Below are positions 1-7,586 of a stretch of 64,000 bases of DNA, piece after piece. Within the stretch, counting starts at the first letter, position 1; every line of letters starts with the position of its first letter. The position numbers were made by a program, and so were the translations under genes. Source of the DNA: Flavobacterium palustre (GTDB lineage Bacteria > Bacteroidota > Bacteroidia > Flavobacteriales > Flavobacteriaceae). The notes beneath the pieces were generated by a model. The model was not told the DNA's origin, searched no databases, and saw only the letters and a list, made by a program, of their open reading frames with translations. The DNA lies in assembly GCF_014639535.1 (NCBI RefSeq), contig NZ_BMGA01000001.1:124001-188000 (forward strand), in the 5' to 3' direction.

Positions 1-1035
1 GTGCGAATCTCTAACCGACTTACCAGAATATTTTATTATTCCTCCATGTGTATCATAAACCGTACTGGTATCGGCAACTTTATCTTCTAAAATAGTCATT
101 AAATCAACCAATTTAAAAGTAGATCCTGGTTCGTGAGATTCGGCTACTGCGTAATTAGTAGTTTCATAATAGGTTCCATCACTAGCTCTTCCTAAATTAG
201 AAATTGCTTTTACCTGACCTGTGTGGGTTTCCATTACCACCACACAACCATGATCGGCTTCGTAATCTTGTAATTGTTTCAATAAAGCATGATGTGCAAT
301 ATCCTGAATATACACATCAATTGTCGAGATTACATCGTATCCATCCTGAGGATCCACCTCATTCAAATCTCTGATAGGTTTCCACTGTCCTTTAGCAATT
401 TTTTGCTTTAAAATTTTACCATCCTTACCATTCAGATAATCTCTGTAAGCCCATTCGATTCCTTTTCCATCCGAATGTCCTGCGTCATATTTTCTTTCGT
501 AACCAATGGTTCTTTCGGCAATTTTACCAATAGGATGCTCACGTACCGTTTTTTGTTCGATTATAATTCCGCCTTTGTAAGCACCTAATTCAAATAAAGG
601 AAAGCTCTTTATTTTCATATAATCGGTATAGCTCAAATCTCTGGCAACCAAATAATAGCGATTATTATTGGCTCTGGCTTTTCTCAATTCGTTTTGATAA
701 TATCCCGCTGGTTTTCCTAAAACAGTAGCTAACGAATCGGCAAGAGCATTAACATTTTTCTCGAAAGTTTCTCTCTTTGGTGCCAAAGCATCAAATCGGA
801 TGATGTATTTTGGAATTGAAGTAGCCAATAAACTCCCGTCTGCCGAATAAATATTTCCTTTGTTAGCAGGAATAACAAAATTTCGAACCGTTCTTTCTTT
901 AGCTAACTCTCTATAATACTCACCTTCAACCCACTGAATATTAGTCAGCTTAACCGCAATTGCTATTGCCATCAAAAAGATACCACAAGCAACTAAATAG
1001 ATACGGTACGATATGTATTTATCATCTACTGCCAT
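1..1035 (-). CDS. ftsI: Penicillin-binding protein FtsI (PBP3-type transpeptidase), N-terminal part, cut by window edge
   Basis: Read from ATG at 1035, the frame stays open for 345 codons to base 1. An N-terminal membrane segment lies at about residues 10-30, then the PBP dimerisation domain, then the start of the transpeptidase domain with active-site motif GSTFK, serine at residue 305 (121-123). FtsI cross-links septal peptidoglycan in the periplasm while anchored in the inner membrane. It follows ftsL with a 10-base overlap and sits in the mraZ-rsmH-ftsL-ftsI order of the dcw cluster, which separates it from the elongation paralogue PBP2. The KTG motif and C-terminus lie outside the window. 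Confidence 0.93.
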   Translation of the reverse strand, partial: MAVDDKYISYRIYLVACGIFLMAIAIAVKLTNIQWVEGEYYRELAKERTVRNFVIPANKGNIYSADGSLLATSIPKYIIRFDALAPKRETFEKNVNALADSLATVLGKPAGYYQNELRKARANNNRYYLVARDLSYTDYMKIKSFPLFELGAYKGGIIIEQKTVREHPIGKIAERTIGYERKYDAGHSDGKGIEWAYRDYLNGKDGKILKQKIAKGQWKPIRDLNEVDPQDGYDVISTIDVYIQDIAHHALLKQLQDYEADHGCVVVMETHTGQVKAISNLGRASDGTYYETTNYAVAESHEPGSTFKLVDLMTILEDKVADTSTVYDTHGGIIKYSGKSVRDSH

Positions 1036-1373
1036 AATTTCTTAAGGAAACTTTTCTCTTCTTCTTTCTTCACTTTTATTTTCACTGGAGGTACAGTTGA
1101 CGGAAAAATTTGTTTTTCCACCATCTTTTCAGAAACGGTTGATTCCATTCGCAACTTCATTAATTCCGAACGTCTGTCAACAAATTCTGAGCGCAATTCT
1201 TTAACCTCTGAGGTTAATTCGGCTATTTTAAACACTTTTTGTTCGTATCGCTGTGTATTTGCAATCATAATTATTGCCAGAACAATCAAAAAAACAATAA
1301 AACGCCAATTTTTAATCGCATCTTCATCGATTAAAAACCTTGCTTTTAACAGATTGTAAATACTCGTTTTCAT
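1026..1373 (-). CDS. ftsL: FtsL-like cell division protein
   Basis: This 115-residue protein has one hydrophobic segment at about residues 26-40, followed by a charged, coiled-coil-like stretch rich in E, R and K. That is the bitopic layout of FtsL, which with FtsB and FtsQ activates the septal synthase. Sequence similarity within FtsL is poor, so the call leans on position between rsmH and ftsI, size and topology. Its stop overlaps the ftsI start, so the two are probably translationally coupled. Confidence 0.8.
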   Translation of the reverse strand: MKTSIYNLLKARFLIDEDAIKNWRFIVFLIVLAIIMIANTQRYEQKVFKIAELTSEVKELRSEFVDRRSELMKLRMESTVSEKMVEKQIFPSTVPPVKIKVKKEEEKSFLKKLWQ

Positions 1374-1380
1374 GGTTTAT

Positions 1381-2289
1381 CTAAATCTTTTCAGCAATTC
1401 TTAACTTAGCACTTCTTGCTCTGTTATTAACTTTAATCTCTTCGTTATCAGGAACAATTAATTTCCCGATAGTTTTGAACGGAACCGAAAAATTCCCAAA
1501 AAAGTCACGTTCAGGTTCTCCTTCAAACATGCCGTTTTTTATAAATCTTTTAACCAAACGATCTTCCAGAGAATGATACGAAATCACACTTAATCGTCCC
1601 CCGGGATTCAAAATCTCTAATGATTGTTCTAAAAATTCTTTTAAAACATCCATTTCCTGATTCACTTCAATTCGAATAGCCTGATAAATTTGTGCTAACA
1701 CTTTATTTCGAACTCTTTCCGGTAAATATTTCGCCAAAACCTCCTTCAATTCGTCGGTAGTTTTTATCGGTCTGTGTACTCTGGCTTCAATAATAGTTCT
1801 TGATAAAGCAGGTGCATTTTTCAACTCTCCGTAATCATAAAAAACCCTTCTCAAATTAGCATCGTCATACTCATTAACTACTTTATAAGCATTAAGATCG
1901 TTTTTCTGACTCATTCTCATGTCTAATCCAGCATCAAATCGGGTTGAAAAACCTCTTTCCGGCACATCAAATTGATGAGAAGAGACTCCTAAATCGCCTA
2001 AAATCCCATCAACATTTCTCACACCATGAAAACGCAAAAATCGTTTTATATGTCTGAAATTTTCATTAATTAACACAAATCGCTCATCAGGAAGCGCATT
2101 TGCAAGCGCATCTTCATCCTGATCAAAAGCGAATAATTTCCCATCAGGACCTAATCGTCTTAAAATTTCTTTCGAATGACCACCACCACCAAAAGTCACA
2201 TCAACATACACTCCGTCCGGCTTAATATTTAAACCATCTACCGTCTCTTTAAGCAAAACCGGATTATGATATTCCATCGTTGTCGTCAT
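1381..2289 (-). CDS. rsmH: 16S rRNA (cytosine(1402)-N4)-methyltransferase RsmH (MraW)
   Basis: RsmH uses S-adenosylmethionine to N4-methylate C1402 in the decoding centre of 16S rRNA. The 302-residue protein has the family opening HNPVLL, the SAM-binding glycine run DVTFGGGGHS, the LGDLGVSSHQ segment and RLSVISYHSLEDRLVK near the C-terminus. The start overlaps the end of mraZ. A second ATG four codons in (2277) gives the more usual MEYHNPVLL opening, and either could be used. It is second gene of the dcw operon. Confidence 0.95.
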   Translation of the reverse strand: MTTTMEYHNPVLLKETVDGLNIKPDGVYVDVTFGGGGHSKEILRRLGPDGKLFAFDQDEDALANALPDERFVLINENFRHIKRFLRFHGVRNVDGILGDLGVSSHQFDVPERGFSTRFDAGLDMRMSQKNDLNAYKVVNEYDDANLRRVFYDYGELKNAPALSRTIIEARVHRPIKTTDELKEVLAKYLPERVRNKVLAQIYQAIRIEVNQEMDVLKEFLEQSLEILNPGGRLSVISYHSLEDRLVKRFIKNGMFEGEPERDFFGNFSVPFKTIGKLIVPDNEEIKVNNRARSAKLRIAEKI

Positions 2290-2734
2290 TTATATTACCC
2301 ATTACTTCTTCAGCCAAATCTGCAAAATCAACTCCGTCATCTATCGACTGCTCATACAAATCTTTATCCCAAATCTCCACAATATTCACCGCAGATGAAA
2401 AAACCACATCTTTAGTAATACTGGCAAAATTCACCAAATCCTTAGGCACTAATAAACGCCCCAAAGCATCAATCTCAACCATCTTAACACCAGCAGTAAA
2501 CTTGCGGATAAAGTCGTTGTTCTTCTTAACAAATCGATTCAGCTTATTGATTTTTTGCATCATCAAATTCCATTCTTCCATAGGATACAACTCCAAACAA
2601 GGCTGAAACAACGAACGCTTCAGGACAAAACCATCCTGAAGAGAAGAAGCCAATTGCTTTTTTAAAGGAGAAGGCAACAAAACCCTCCCTTTAGCATCGA
2701 CTTTACACTCGTATGTCCCTACAATTGCATTCAA
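2264..2734 (-). CDS. mraZ: MraZ, transcriptional regulator of the dcw cluster
   Basis: 156 residues with two SpoVT-AbrB-like repeats. The first opens GTYECKVDAKGRVLLP and the second carries VEIDALGRLLVP, the DxxGR pattern of MraZ. The family forms ring oligomers that bind short direct repeats in front of the operon and control it. Here such repeats lie immediately upstream (2777-2826), which supports autoregulation. First gene of the operon; the acidic C-terminal tail is unremarkable. Confidence 0.94.
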   Translation of the reverse strand: MNAIVGTYECKVDAKGRVLLPSPLKKQLASSLQDGFVLKRSLFQPCLELYPMEEWNLMMQKINKLNRFVKKNNDFIRKFTAGVKMVEIDALGRLLVPKDLVNFASITKDVVFSSAVNIVEIWDKDLYEQSIDDGVDFADLAEEVMGNINDDNDGIS

Positions 2735-2759
2735 AAGAATCGCTTTAAATGATATAGAG

Positions 2760-2826
2760 CAAAAATATAAAAAAATTTACCACCTTTTACCACTTTCTAC
2801 CACTTTGTTGATAAGTTTACCCACTT
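2760..2826 (-). promoter_or_regulatory. mraZ promoter and MraZ-box array
   Basis: On the minus strand a -7 element TATTTTTG lies at 2760-2767. Behind it, in strict 10-base register, are repeats reading AAGGTGGTAA (2777-2786), AAAGTGGTAA (2787-2796) and AAAGTGGTAG (2797-2806), then a degenerate slot, then AAGTGGGTAA (2817-2826). This resembles the TGGG-type boxes bound by E. coli MraZ and the AAAGTG boxes of mollicutes. The boxes cover the -33 region, so repression by promoter occlusion is the simplest inference. Confidence 0.7.
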
Positions 2827-3080
2827 CAAACCCAAAACCCTTAATTTTTAGACAATCAGAACATTAGCCAAAATGCGATTTCTTACAAACAACAAAATTC
2901 AATTCGAAAAACAAGACACAAAGCAGCTTCTTTTTTCAACCCTAAAAGCAACATAATTTCACAAAAAAAGCATAGACACTCAATAACATAAACAAGCTAA
3001 CACTACGCTGCCACAAAAAAGACTTGGCAGATTCTGTTCGAAAAAATGTTTTCAAAAATTCTTTTTAACTGATTATATCC
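2827..3080. other. Intergenic stretch without recognisable gene
   Basis: This A-rich spacer separates the divergent mraZ operon and the hydrolase gene. Only very short open frames without family features were seen. No hairpin with a T tract and no RNA-gene-like structure was recognised apart from the promoters at its two ends. Confidence 0.5.
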
Positions 3081-3088
3081 TATATTTG
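3081..3088 (+). promoter_or_regulatory. -7 promoter element of the hydrolase-engB operon
   Basis: TATATTTG matches the Bacteroidota -7 consensus TAnnTTTG. It lies 27 bases before the ATG at 3116. No good -33 element is visible. It covers the TTG at 3086, which argues against that codon as a translation start. Confidence 0.55.
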
Positions 3089-3115
3089 TCGAAATTGAAA
3101 TTCGCATCCAAAAGC

Positions 3116-3895
3116 ATGGAAAAAAACTATAAAAAAGAAGGAAGATACAGCTATTATGAAGCAGGAGAAGGGACCCCCATTGTCATTTTACACGGCTTAA
3201 TGGGAGGACTAAGCAACTTTGATGGCGTAGCTCGTTACTTCTCTGACAAAGGATACAAAATTGTAATTCCAGACCTACCTATATACACCCAAAGTCTACT
3301 AAAAACTAACGTAAAAGCTTTTGCCAAATATGTAAAGGATTTTATCACTTTTAAAGGTTTTGACCGAGTAATTCTTTTAGGAAATTCACTTGGAGGACAC
3401 ATCGCTTTATACCACACCAAAATGTATCCTGAAAAAGTAGCCGGACTTGTAATTACAGGAAGTTCAGGACTTTATGAAAGCGCCATGGGAGACAGCTACC
3501 CAAAACGCGGCGACTATGAATACATCAAGAAAAAAGCCGAAGATGTATTTTACGACCCAAAAATTGCTACTCCCGATCTTATTGATGAAGTATATGCAAC
3601 GGTAAATGACCGCATAAAACTGATTAAAACTTTAACCATTGCCAAAAGTGCTATTCGTCATAATATGGCTAAAGATTTACCCAAAATGCACGTTCAAACC
3701 TGCATTATCTGGGGAAAAAACGACAAAGTCACCCCTCCTGATGTAGCTGAAGAATTCAACAAATTATTACCTAATTCAACCTTGTACTGGATTGATCAAT
3801 GTGGTCATGCAGCCATGATGGAGCATCCCGATGAATTCAATAAATTGCTGGAAGAATGGCTGACAAAAACTAATCTGAAAGCAGCTTCGGCATAA
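3116..3895 (+). CDS. Alpha/beta-fold hydrolase
   Basis: About 259 residues from ATG 3116. The frame is open back to a TTG at 3086, but that lies inside the -7 promoter element. Motifs: VILHGLMGG (oxyanion-loop HG), nucleophile elbow GNSLGGH, a late aspartate in WGKNDKVTPP and histidine in QCGHAAMMEHP, so a complete Ser-Asp-His triad is visible. No signal peptide, so probably cytoplasmic. The substrate cannot be told from the sequence. It is followed 25 bases later by engB, with which it is probably co-transcribed. Confidence 0.88.
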   Translation: MEKNYKKEGRYSYYEAGEGTPIVILHGLMGGLSNFDGVARYFSDKGYKIVIPDLPIYTQSLLKTNVKAFAKYVKDFITFKGFDRVILLGNSLGGHIALYHTKMYPEKVAGLVITGSSGLYESAMGDSYPKRGDYEYIKKKAEDVFYDPKIATPDLIDEVYATVNDRIKLIKTLTIAKSAIRHNMAKDLPKMHVQTCIIWGKNDKVTPPDVAEEFNKLLPNSTLYWIDQCGHAAMMEHPDEFNKLLEEWLTKTNLKAASA

Positions 3896-3920
3896 AACCG
3901 CTTTTTTTACATTAAAAAAC

Positions 3921-4541
3921 ATGAAAATCAATACCGCCGAATTCGTAATTAGCAACTCAGACGTAAGCAAATGTCCTAAGGATTTTTTGCCGGAATATGC
4001 TTTTATAGGCAGGTCAAATGTAGGCAAGTCTTCATTAATCAACATGTTGACTAACCGACAAAAATTAGCTAAAACATCCGGAAGACCTGGAAAAACCCAA
4101 TTAATCAATCACTTTTTAATCAACAATAATTGGTTTCTGGTTGATTTACCAGGCTATGGTTATGCTAAAGTTTCAAAGAAAACCAAATCGGTCTTCCAAC
4201 AATTTATCACTGATTATTTTGAAAAAAGACAGCAACTGGCTTGCGCCTTTGTACTAATTGATATTCGCCATGAAGCACAGGCAATTGATATTGAGTTCAT
4301 GAGTTATATGGGCGAAAGCGAAATTCCTTTCTGCATTATTTTTACAAAAGCCGACAAAATCAGTAAGGTAAAAATCGATTCCCATGTTGCTGCTTACAAA
4401 AAACAAATGTTCGCTAACCATTGGGCCGAAATGCCTCCTTATTTTGTAACTTCATCAACTGAAGGCACCGGAAAAGAAGAAGTACTGAATTATATCGATG
4501 AAGTCAATCAAGAAATTTTTAAAAACAACAGCGGGTTTTAA
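3921..4541 (+). CDS. engB: Ribosome biogenesis GTPase EngB (YsxC/YihA)
   Basis: 206 residues, usual length for this family. The TRAFAC-class GTPase motifs are in order: G1 GRSNVGKS (residues 30-37), G2 threonine in GRPGKTQ, G3 DLPGYG, G4 TKADK and a G5-like TSS near the end. EngB assists late assembly of the large ribosomal subunit. It follows the hydrolase gene on the same strand and ends at a bidirectional terminator facing gldC. Confidence 0.95.
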   Translation: MKINTAEFVISNSDVSKCPKDFLPEYAFIGRSNVGKSSLINMLTNRQKLAKTSGRPGKTQLINHFLINNNWFLVDLPGYGYAKVSKKTKSVFQQFITDYFEKRQQLACAFVLIDIRHEAQAIDIEFMSYMGESEIPFCIIFTKADKISKVKIDSHVAAYKKQMFANHWAEMPPYFVTSSTEGTGKEEVLNYIDEVNQEIFKNNSGF

Positions 4542-4581
4542 ATTCCAATTTTAGAAATTCCAAATCCCAAAAATAAAATAC

Positions 4582-4629
4582 AAAAAAACCCCAAATTCCA
4601 AGTTTAACAATTGGAATTTGGGATTTTTT
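4582..4629. terminator. Bidirectional terminator between engB and gldC
   Basis: A perfect 12-base stem, CCCAAATTCCAA (4590-4601) with TTGGAATTTGGG (4611-4622), has a 9-base loop. Six T follow on the right and seven A precede on the left, so the hairpin can end transcripts from both converging genes. Confidence 0.85.
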
Positions 4630-4660
4630 ATGTTGGAATTTTCATCCCAACACTTCGGGA

Positions 4661-4996
4661 TTATTTTGTCAAATCTAATTTCTCTGCAAAATATTCACAG
4701 AAATCCTTCATGGTTGCTGACATTTTCTCATCACCGGTAGCACGATGAAAAGTATCCGACATGGCTACTAAAGTTTGGTGAAAGAAAATCTTCATTTCAT
4801 CCACAGGCATATCTTTAGTCCATAAATCGATACGCATACTTTCCTTCGCTTTACTATCCCAAACCGACAACATAATTGCTTTTGATTCTTCTAATTCAAT
4901 TCCGCCGTCTTTTGCCGTCCAATACAATTTTTCCGGAATACGGTTTTCATCTAATTCTACAAGAAAATTTATTTCTGATTTATTTGTGTTTGACAT
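4661..4996 (-). CDS. gldC: Gliding motility protein GldC
   Basis: 111 residues, soluble, no signal peptide. The sequence (opening with INFLVELDENRIPEKLYW, then KESMRIDLWTKDMPVDEMK) is recognised as GldC, a small protein encoded next to gldB in Flavobacterium gliding loci. Loss of GldC impairs but does not abolish colony spreading in F. johnsoniae, as remembered. Its ATG overlaps the gldB stop in a TAATG arrangement, implying coupled translation. Confidence 0.92.
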   Translation of the reverse strand: MSNTNKSEINFLVELDENRIPEKLYWTAKDGGIELEESKAIMLSVWDSKAKESMRIDLWTKDMPVDEMKIFFHQTLVAMSDTFHRATGDEKMSATMKDFCEYFAEKLDLTK

Positions 4997-5955
4997 TACT
5001 TTTTAGGTTTATAGTTTGATTTTTCAAAAATTTCTTTTGCACTTGTTTGCATTAATTGCGGCAAAGATACTTCATTATTTTTCATATACGAACGAACAAT
5101 TTGCCAGCCTATCCAAGCCCCTACTCTTCCAGGAGACTCATTATCGATTTCCAAATAAAATTTAGAAAATGGCGCCGGACTGATAAATCTCGGAATCAAC
5201 TTCGGATCATCATTATATAATAATTGATCTTCGATAAAATAACGCCACATATAACTTTCGTTTTCCTGACACCAAAGCAATTGCTCCGGCGTGTAACCTA
5301 TTTTATCAGCATCAATATAATCTTCAGACAACAACACATCCTTAAGATACAACTGCTTTCCTGAATAAATCATCGCAGCCAAAAAGCTTTTCTCCATAGC
5401 CGGAGGTATTTGTCTTCTGGCAAAACTCTCCACCACATCAGGCATCATTTGTTTTGACTCAAAATTCTGTTTGATATAATTAGGAAACTGATAAAACTTA
5501 TGTTCTTTTCCCAAATACATTTCAAGCGAAACAATCAACAAACTATCCGCATAAATTACCTTATTATTATAATCCATTTCAGCTATAATAGTATATATTT
5601 TAGGTGTTTGTGTTTTAGGGAAATTATATTTTATACGTTTAAAAACGCTTTCTAACTCTACTTTATAAGAATCAAAATCAGAAAACTTTTTTTGAACCTC
5701 ACCGTACAATTCACGCCAAAGCGGATTTTGCATTTTTTCCAACCAAACATTATCATCATTACCAGCTGGAAAGAAAAAAGGAAATTCTTTTTTTATTTTA
5801 GGCAAATCTTCAGGAGGAGTTTCGAAAAAAATCTTATCAAATCGAACCACTTCCAAATCAACCGAAATAGCCTCTACCGCTTTTTCTTTATTATTTTTAG
5901 TCTCGCATGATAAAAAAAAGAACAACAGAACTAAGGAAAATACACAAGTTTTCAT
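4996..5955 (-). CDS. gldB: Gliding motility lipoprotein GldB
   Basis: 319 residues with an N-terminal lipoprotein signal ending in the lipobox FLSC (cysteine near residue 17). The rest is a periplasmic domain with the DLEVVRFDKIFFETPP opening typical of GldB. GldB is essential for gliding in F. johnsoniae and is associated with the type IX secretion/gliding machinery. The gene order gldB-gldC with nadE divergent agrees with the call. A candidate minus-strand -7 element TATCTTTG lies at 6020-6027. Confidence 0.93.
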   Translation of the reverse strand: MKTCVFSLVLLFFFLSCETKNNKEKAVEAISVDLEVVRFDKIFFETPPEDLPKIKKEFPFFFPAGNDDNVWLEKMQNPLWRELYGEVQKKFSDFDSYKVELESVFKRIKYNFPKTQTPKIYTIIAEMDYNNKVIYADSLLIVSLEMYLGKEHKFYQFPNYIKQNFESKQMMPDVVESFARRQIPPAMEKSFLAAMIYSGKQLYLKDVLLSEDYIDADKIGYTPEQLLWCQENESYMWRYFIEDQLLYNDDPKLIPRFISPAPFSKFYLEIDNESPGRVGAWIGWQIVRSYMKNNEVSLPQLMQTSAKEIFEKSNYKPKK

Positions 5956-6058
5956 TTTATTTTAATTAAATTTGCAGCATTATATCAGGAACAACCAGTA
6001 TGTTAACGAAGATTTGATGCAAAGATACATTTCCTGATGGTTAAAATTTGAACTATTT

Positions 6059-6859
6059 ATGACTAAAAAAAGCACCCTAAAAGTTGATCAGGTAAACACT
6101 CAGATTGTCAATTGGTTAAAATCTTATGCTGAATCCACAAAAGTAAATGGTTTTGTGGTTGGAGTTTCAGGAGGTGTCGATTCGGCTGTAACCTCTACTT
6201 TATGTGCTCAAACCGGACTTCAGGTGTTATGTGTCGAAATGCCAATACACCAGCATGCAAGTCATGTAAGTCGCGCTAAAGAACACATTGAACAACTCAA
6301 AAAGCGTTTTTCTAATGTCAGCAGTGTTCACACTGACTTAACGGCTGTATTTGAAACTTTCAAAAATGAAGTTCCTACCAACTTTGAAGAAAACAAACTC
6401 AACCTAACTTTAGCCAATACCCGTGCCCGATTAAGAATGACAACTTTGTACTACTACGCAGGAGTTCACGGACTTTTAGTTGCCGGTACAGGTAACAAAG
6501 TAGAAGATTTTGGTGTAGGCTTCTACACTAAATATGGCGATGGCGGTGTCGATTTAAGTCCGATTGCCGATTTAATGAAATCGGATGTTTTTGCTTTAGC
6601 TTCCTATTTAGAAGTTCCCAATTCTATATTAACAGCACAACCTTCGGATGGTTTATTTGGAGATGAAAAAACCGATGAACAACAATTAGGTGCCAGCTAC
6701 GACGAATTAGAATGGGCAATGTTGGAAGATGAACATAAAAATTCTCAGGACAATTATACTGAAAGAGAAAAAAAGGTGTTTGAAATCTACAAAAAACTCA
6801 ACACAATCAACCAACACAAGATGAATCCGATACCAGTTTGTGTAATTAATCGGATTTAA
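6059..6859 (+). CDS. nadE: NAD(+) synthetase, ammonia-dependent type
   Basis: 266 residues, the short form without a glutaminase domain. The ATP-pyrophosphatase P-loop SGGVDS is at residues 37-42. GTGNKVEDFGVGFYTKYGDGG and LSPIADLMKSDV are the conserved NadE core. It amidates deamido-NAD to NAD in the cytoplasm, the last step of NAD synthesis. It is divergent from gldB; a TAAATTTG element at 5967-5974 could serve it with a leader of about 80 bases. Confidence 0.95.
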   Translation: MTKKSTLKVDQVNTQIVNWLKSYAESTKVNGFVVGVSGGVDSAVTSTLCAQTGLQVLCVEMPIHQHASHVSRAKEHIEQLKKRFSNVSSVHTDLTAVFETFKNEVPTNFEENKLNLTLANTRARLRMTTLYYYAGVHGLLVAGTGNKVEDFGVGFYTKYGDGGVDLSPIADLMKSDVFALASYLEVPNSILTAQPSDGLFGDEKTDEQQLGASYDELEWAMLEDEHKNSQDNYTEREKKVFEIYKKLNTINQHKMNPIPVCVINRI

Positions 6860-6955
6860 TACTATTTTATCTATAAAAAATAGCATTATTCCTTTTTTTT
6901 ACCTAAATTTATATATACATTTCACACAAATAAACAACCCTAAAAAAATAAAATC

Positions 6956-7585
6956 ATGATTAAAGTTTGTCTAGCCGATAATTTTCCGGTAGTACATTTT
7001 GGAGTAAAGTCGTACTTCAAAGACCATTCAGACATCTCAATAACTGCTAATGTAGGTAGTTTTTTGATGATAAGAGATATACTCTTAACAAAAGAAATTG
7101 ACGTTCTTGTCTTAGACTTAGAACTAGAAGGTCTTTCGAGTATTTTTGAAGTTAAATCGCTTTTAAAGAATTTCCCTAAAACTAAAATTATTATTTTCAG
7201 CGGACTTTCTGAACAAATTTATGCTCCAAATGCCATCAAAGCTGGAGTTTCCGGATATGTTCACAAAAAAGAGAAATTAGAGACTCTTGGGCAATCTATA
7301 ATCAAAGTTCATCAAGGTAAAATTATCATGAACGAAACAGTTAAGAAAAACCTGGCTTTAATTGCTAAACAAAGTAAAAGCGAGCGCCTGTACCGTAAAC
7401 TTTCTAACCGTGAGGTAGAGGTTTTACGTTATTTAAGTGGTGGTAAGAAAAACCACGAGATTGCAGAAATCTTAAGTCTAAACGAAAAAACTATCAGTAC
7501 GTACAAATTACGTTTATTAACTAAACTAAATGTTACTAATTTAGTTGACTTAGTAAACAAAGCTAAAAGTTTAGAAATCGTTTAA
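6956..7585 (+). CDS. LuxR-type (NarL-family) response regulator
   Basis: 209 residues. N-terminal receiver domain with acidic residue D8, phospho-acceptor D54 in LVLDLELEG, a serine in IIIFSGLS and lysine in GYVHKKEK. C-terminal LuxR helix-turn-helix at about residues 145-205 (LSNREVEVLRYLSGGKKNHEIAEILSLNEKTIS, key residues E, V, L, G, I, K, T, V). No cognate kinase lies next to it. The spacing to the convergent dnaG is only one base, so transcription must run into the 3' end of dnaG. Confidence 0.9.
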   Translation: MIKVCLADNFPVVHFGVKSYFKDHSDISITANVGSFLMIRDILLTKEIDVLVLDLELEGLSSIFEVKSLLKNFPKTKIIIFSGLSEQIYAPNAIKAGVSGYVHKKEKLETLGQSIIKVHQGKIIMNETVKKNLALIAKQSKSERLYRKLSNREVEVLRYLSGGKKNHEIAEILSLNEKTISTYKLRLLTKLNVTNLVDLVNKAKSLEIV

Positions 7586-7586
7586 T

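Noticed and set aside
2280-2606. Plus-strand open frame of 108 codons opposite mraZ
   Set aside because: It is a shadow of mraZ, has a Ser/Lys-rich sequence of no family and no promoter.
2872-2955. 27-codon plus-strand frame upstream of the hydrolase gene
   Set aside because: No unusual codon content, no hairpin after it and no promoter in front, unlike the pheA leader frame.
3086-3115. TTG start and ten extra N-terminal residues of the alpha/beta hydrolase
   Set aside because: The TTG belongs to the -7 element TATATTTG, so transcription begins downstream of it.
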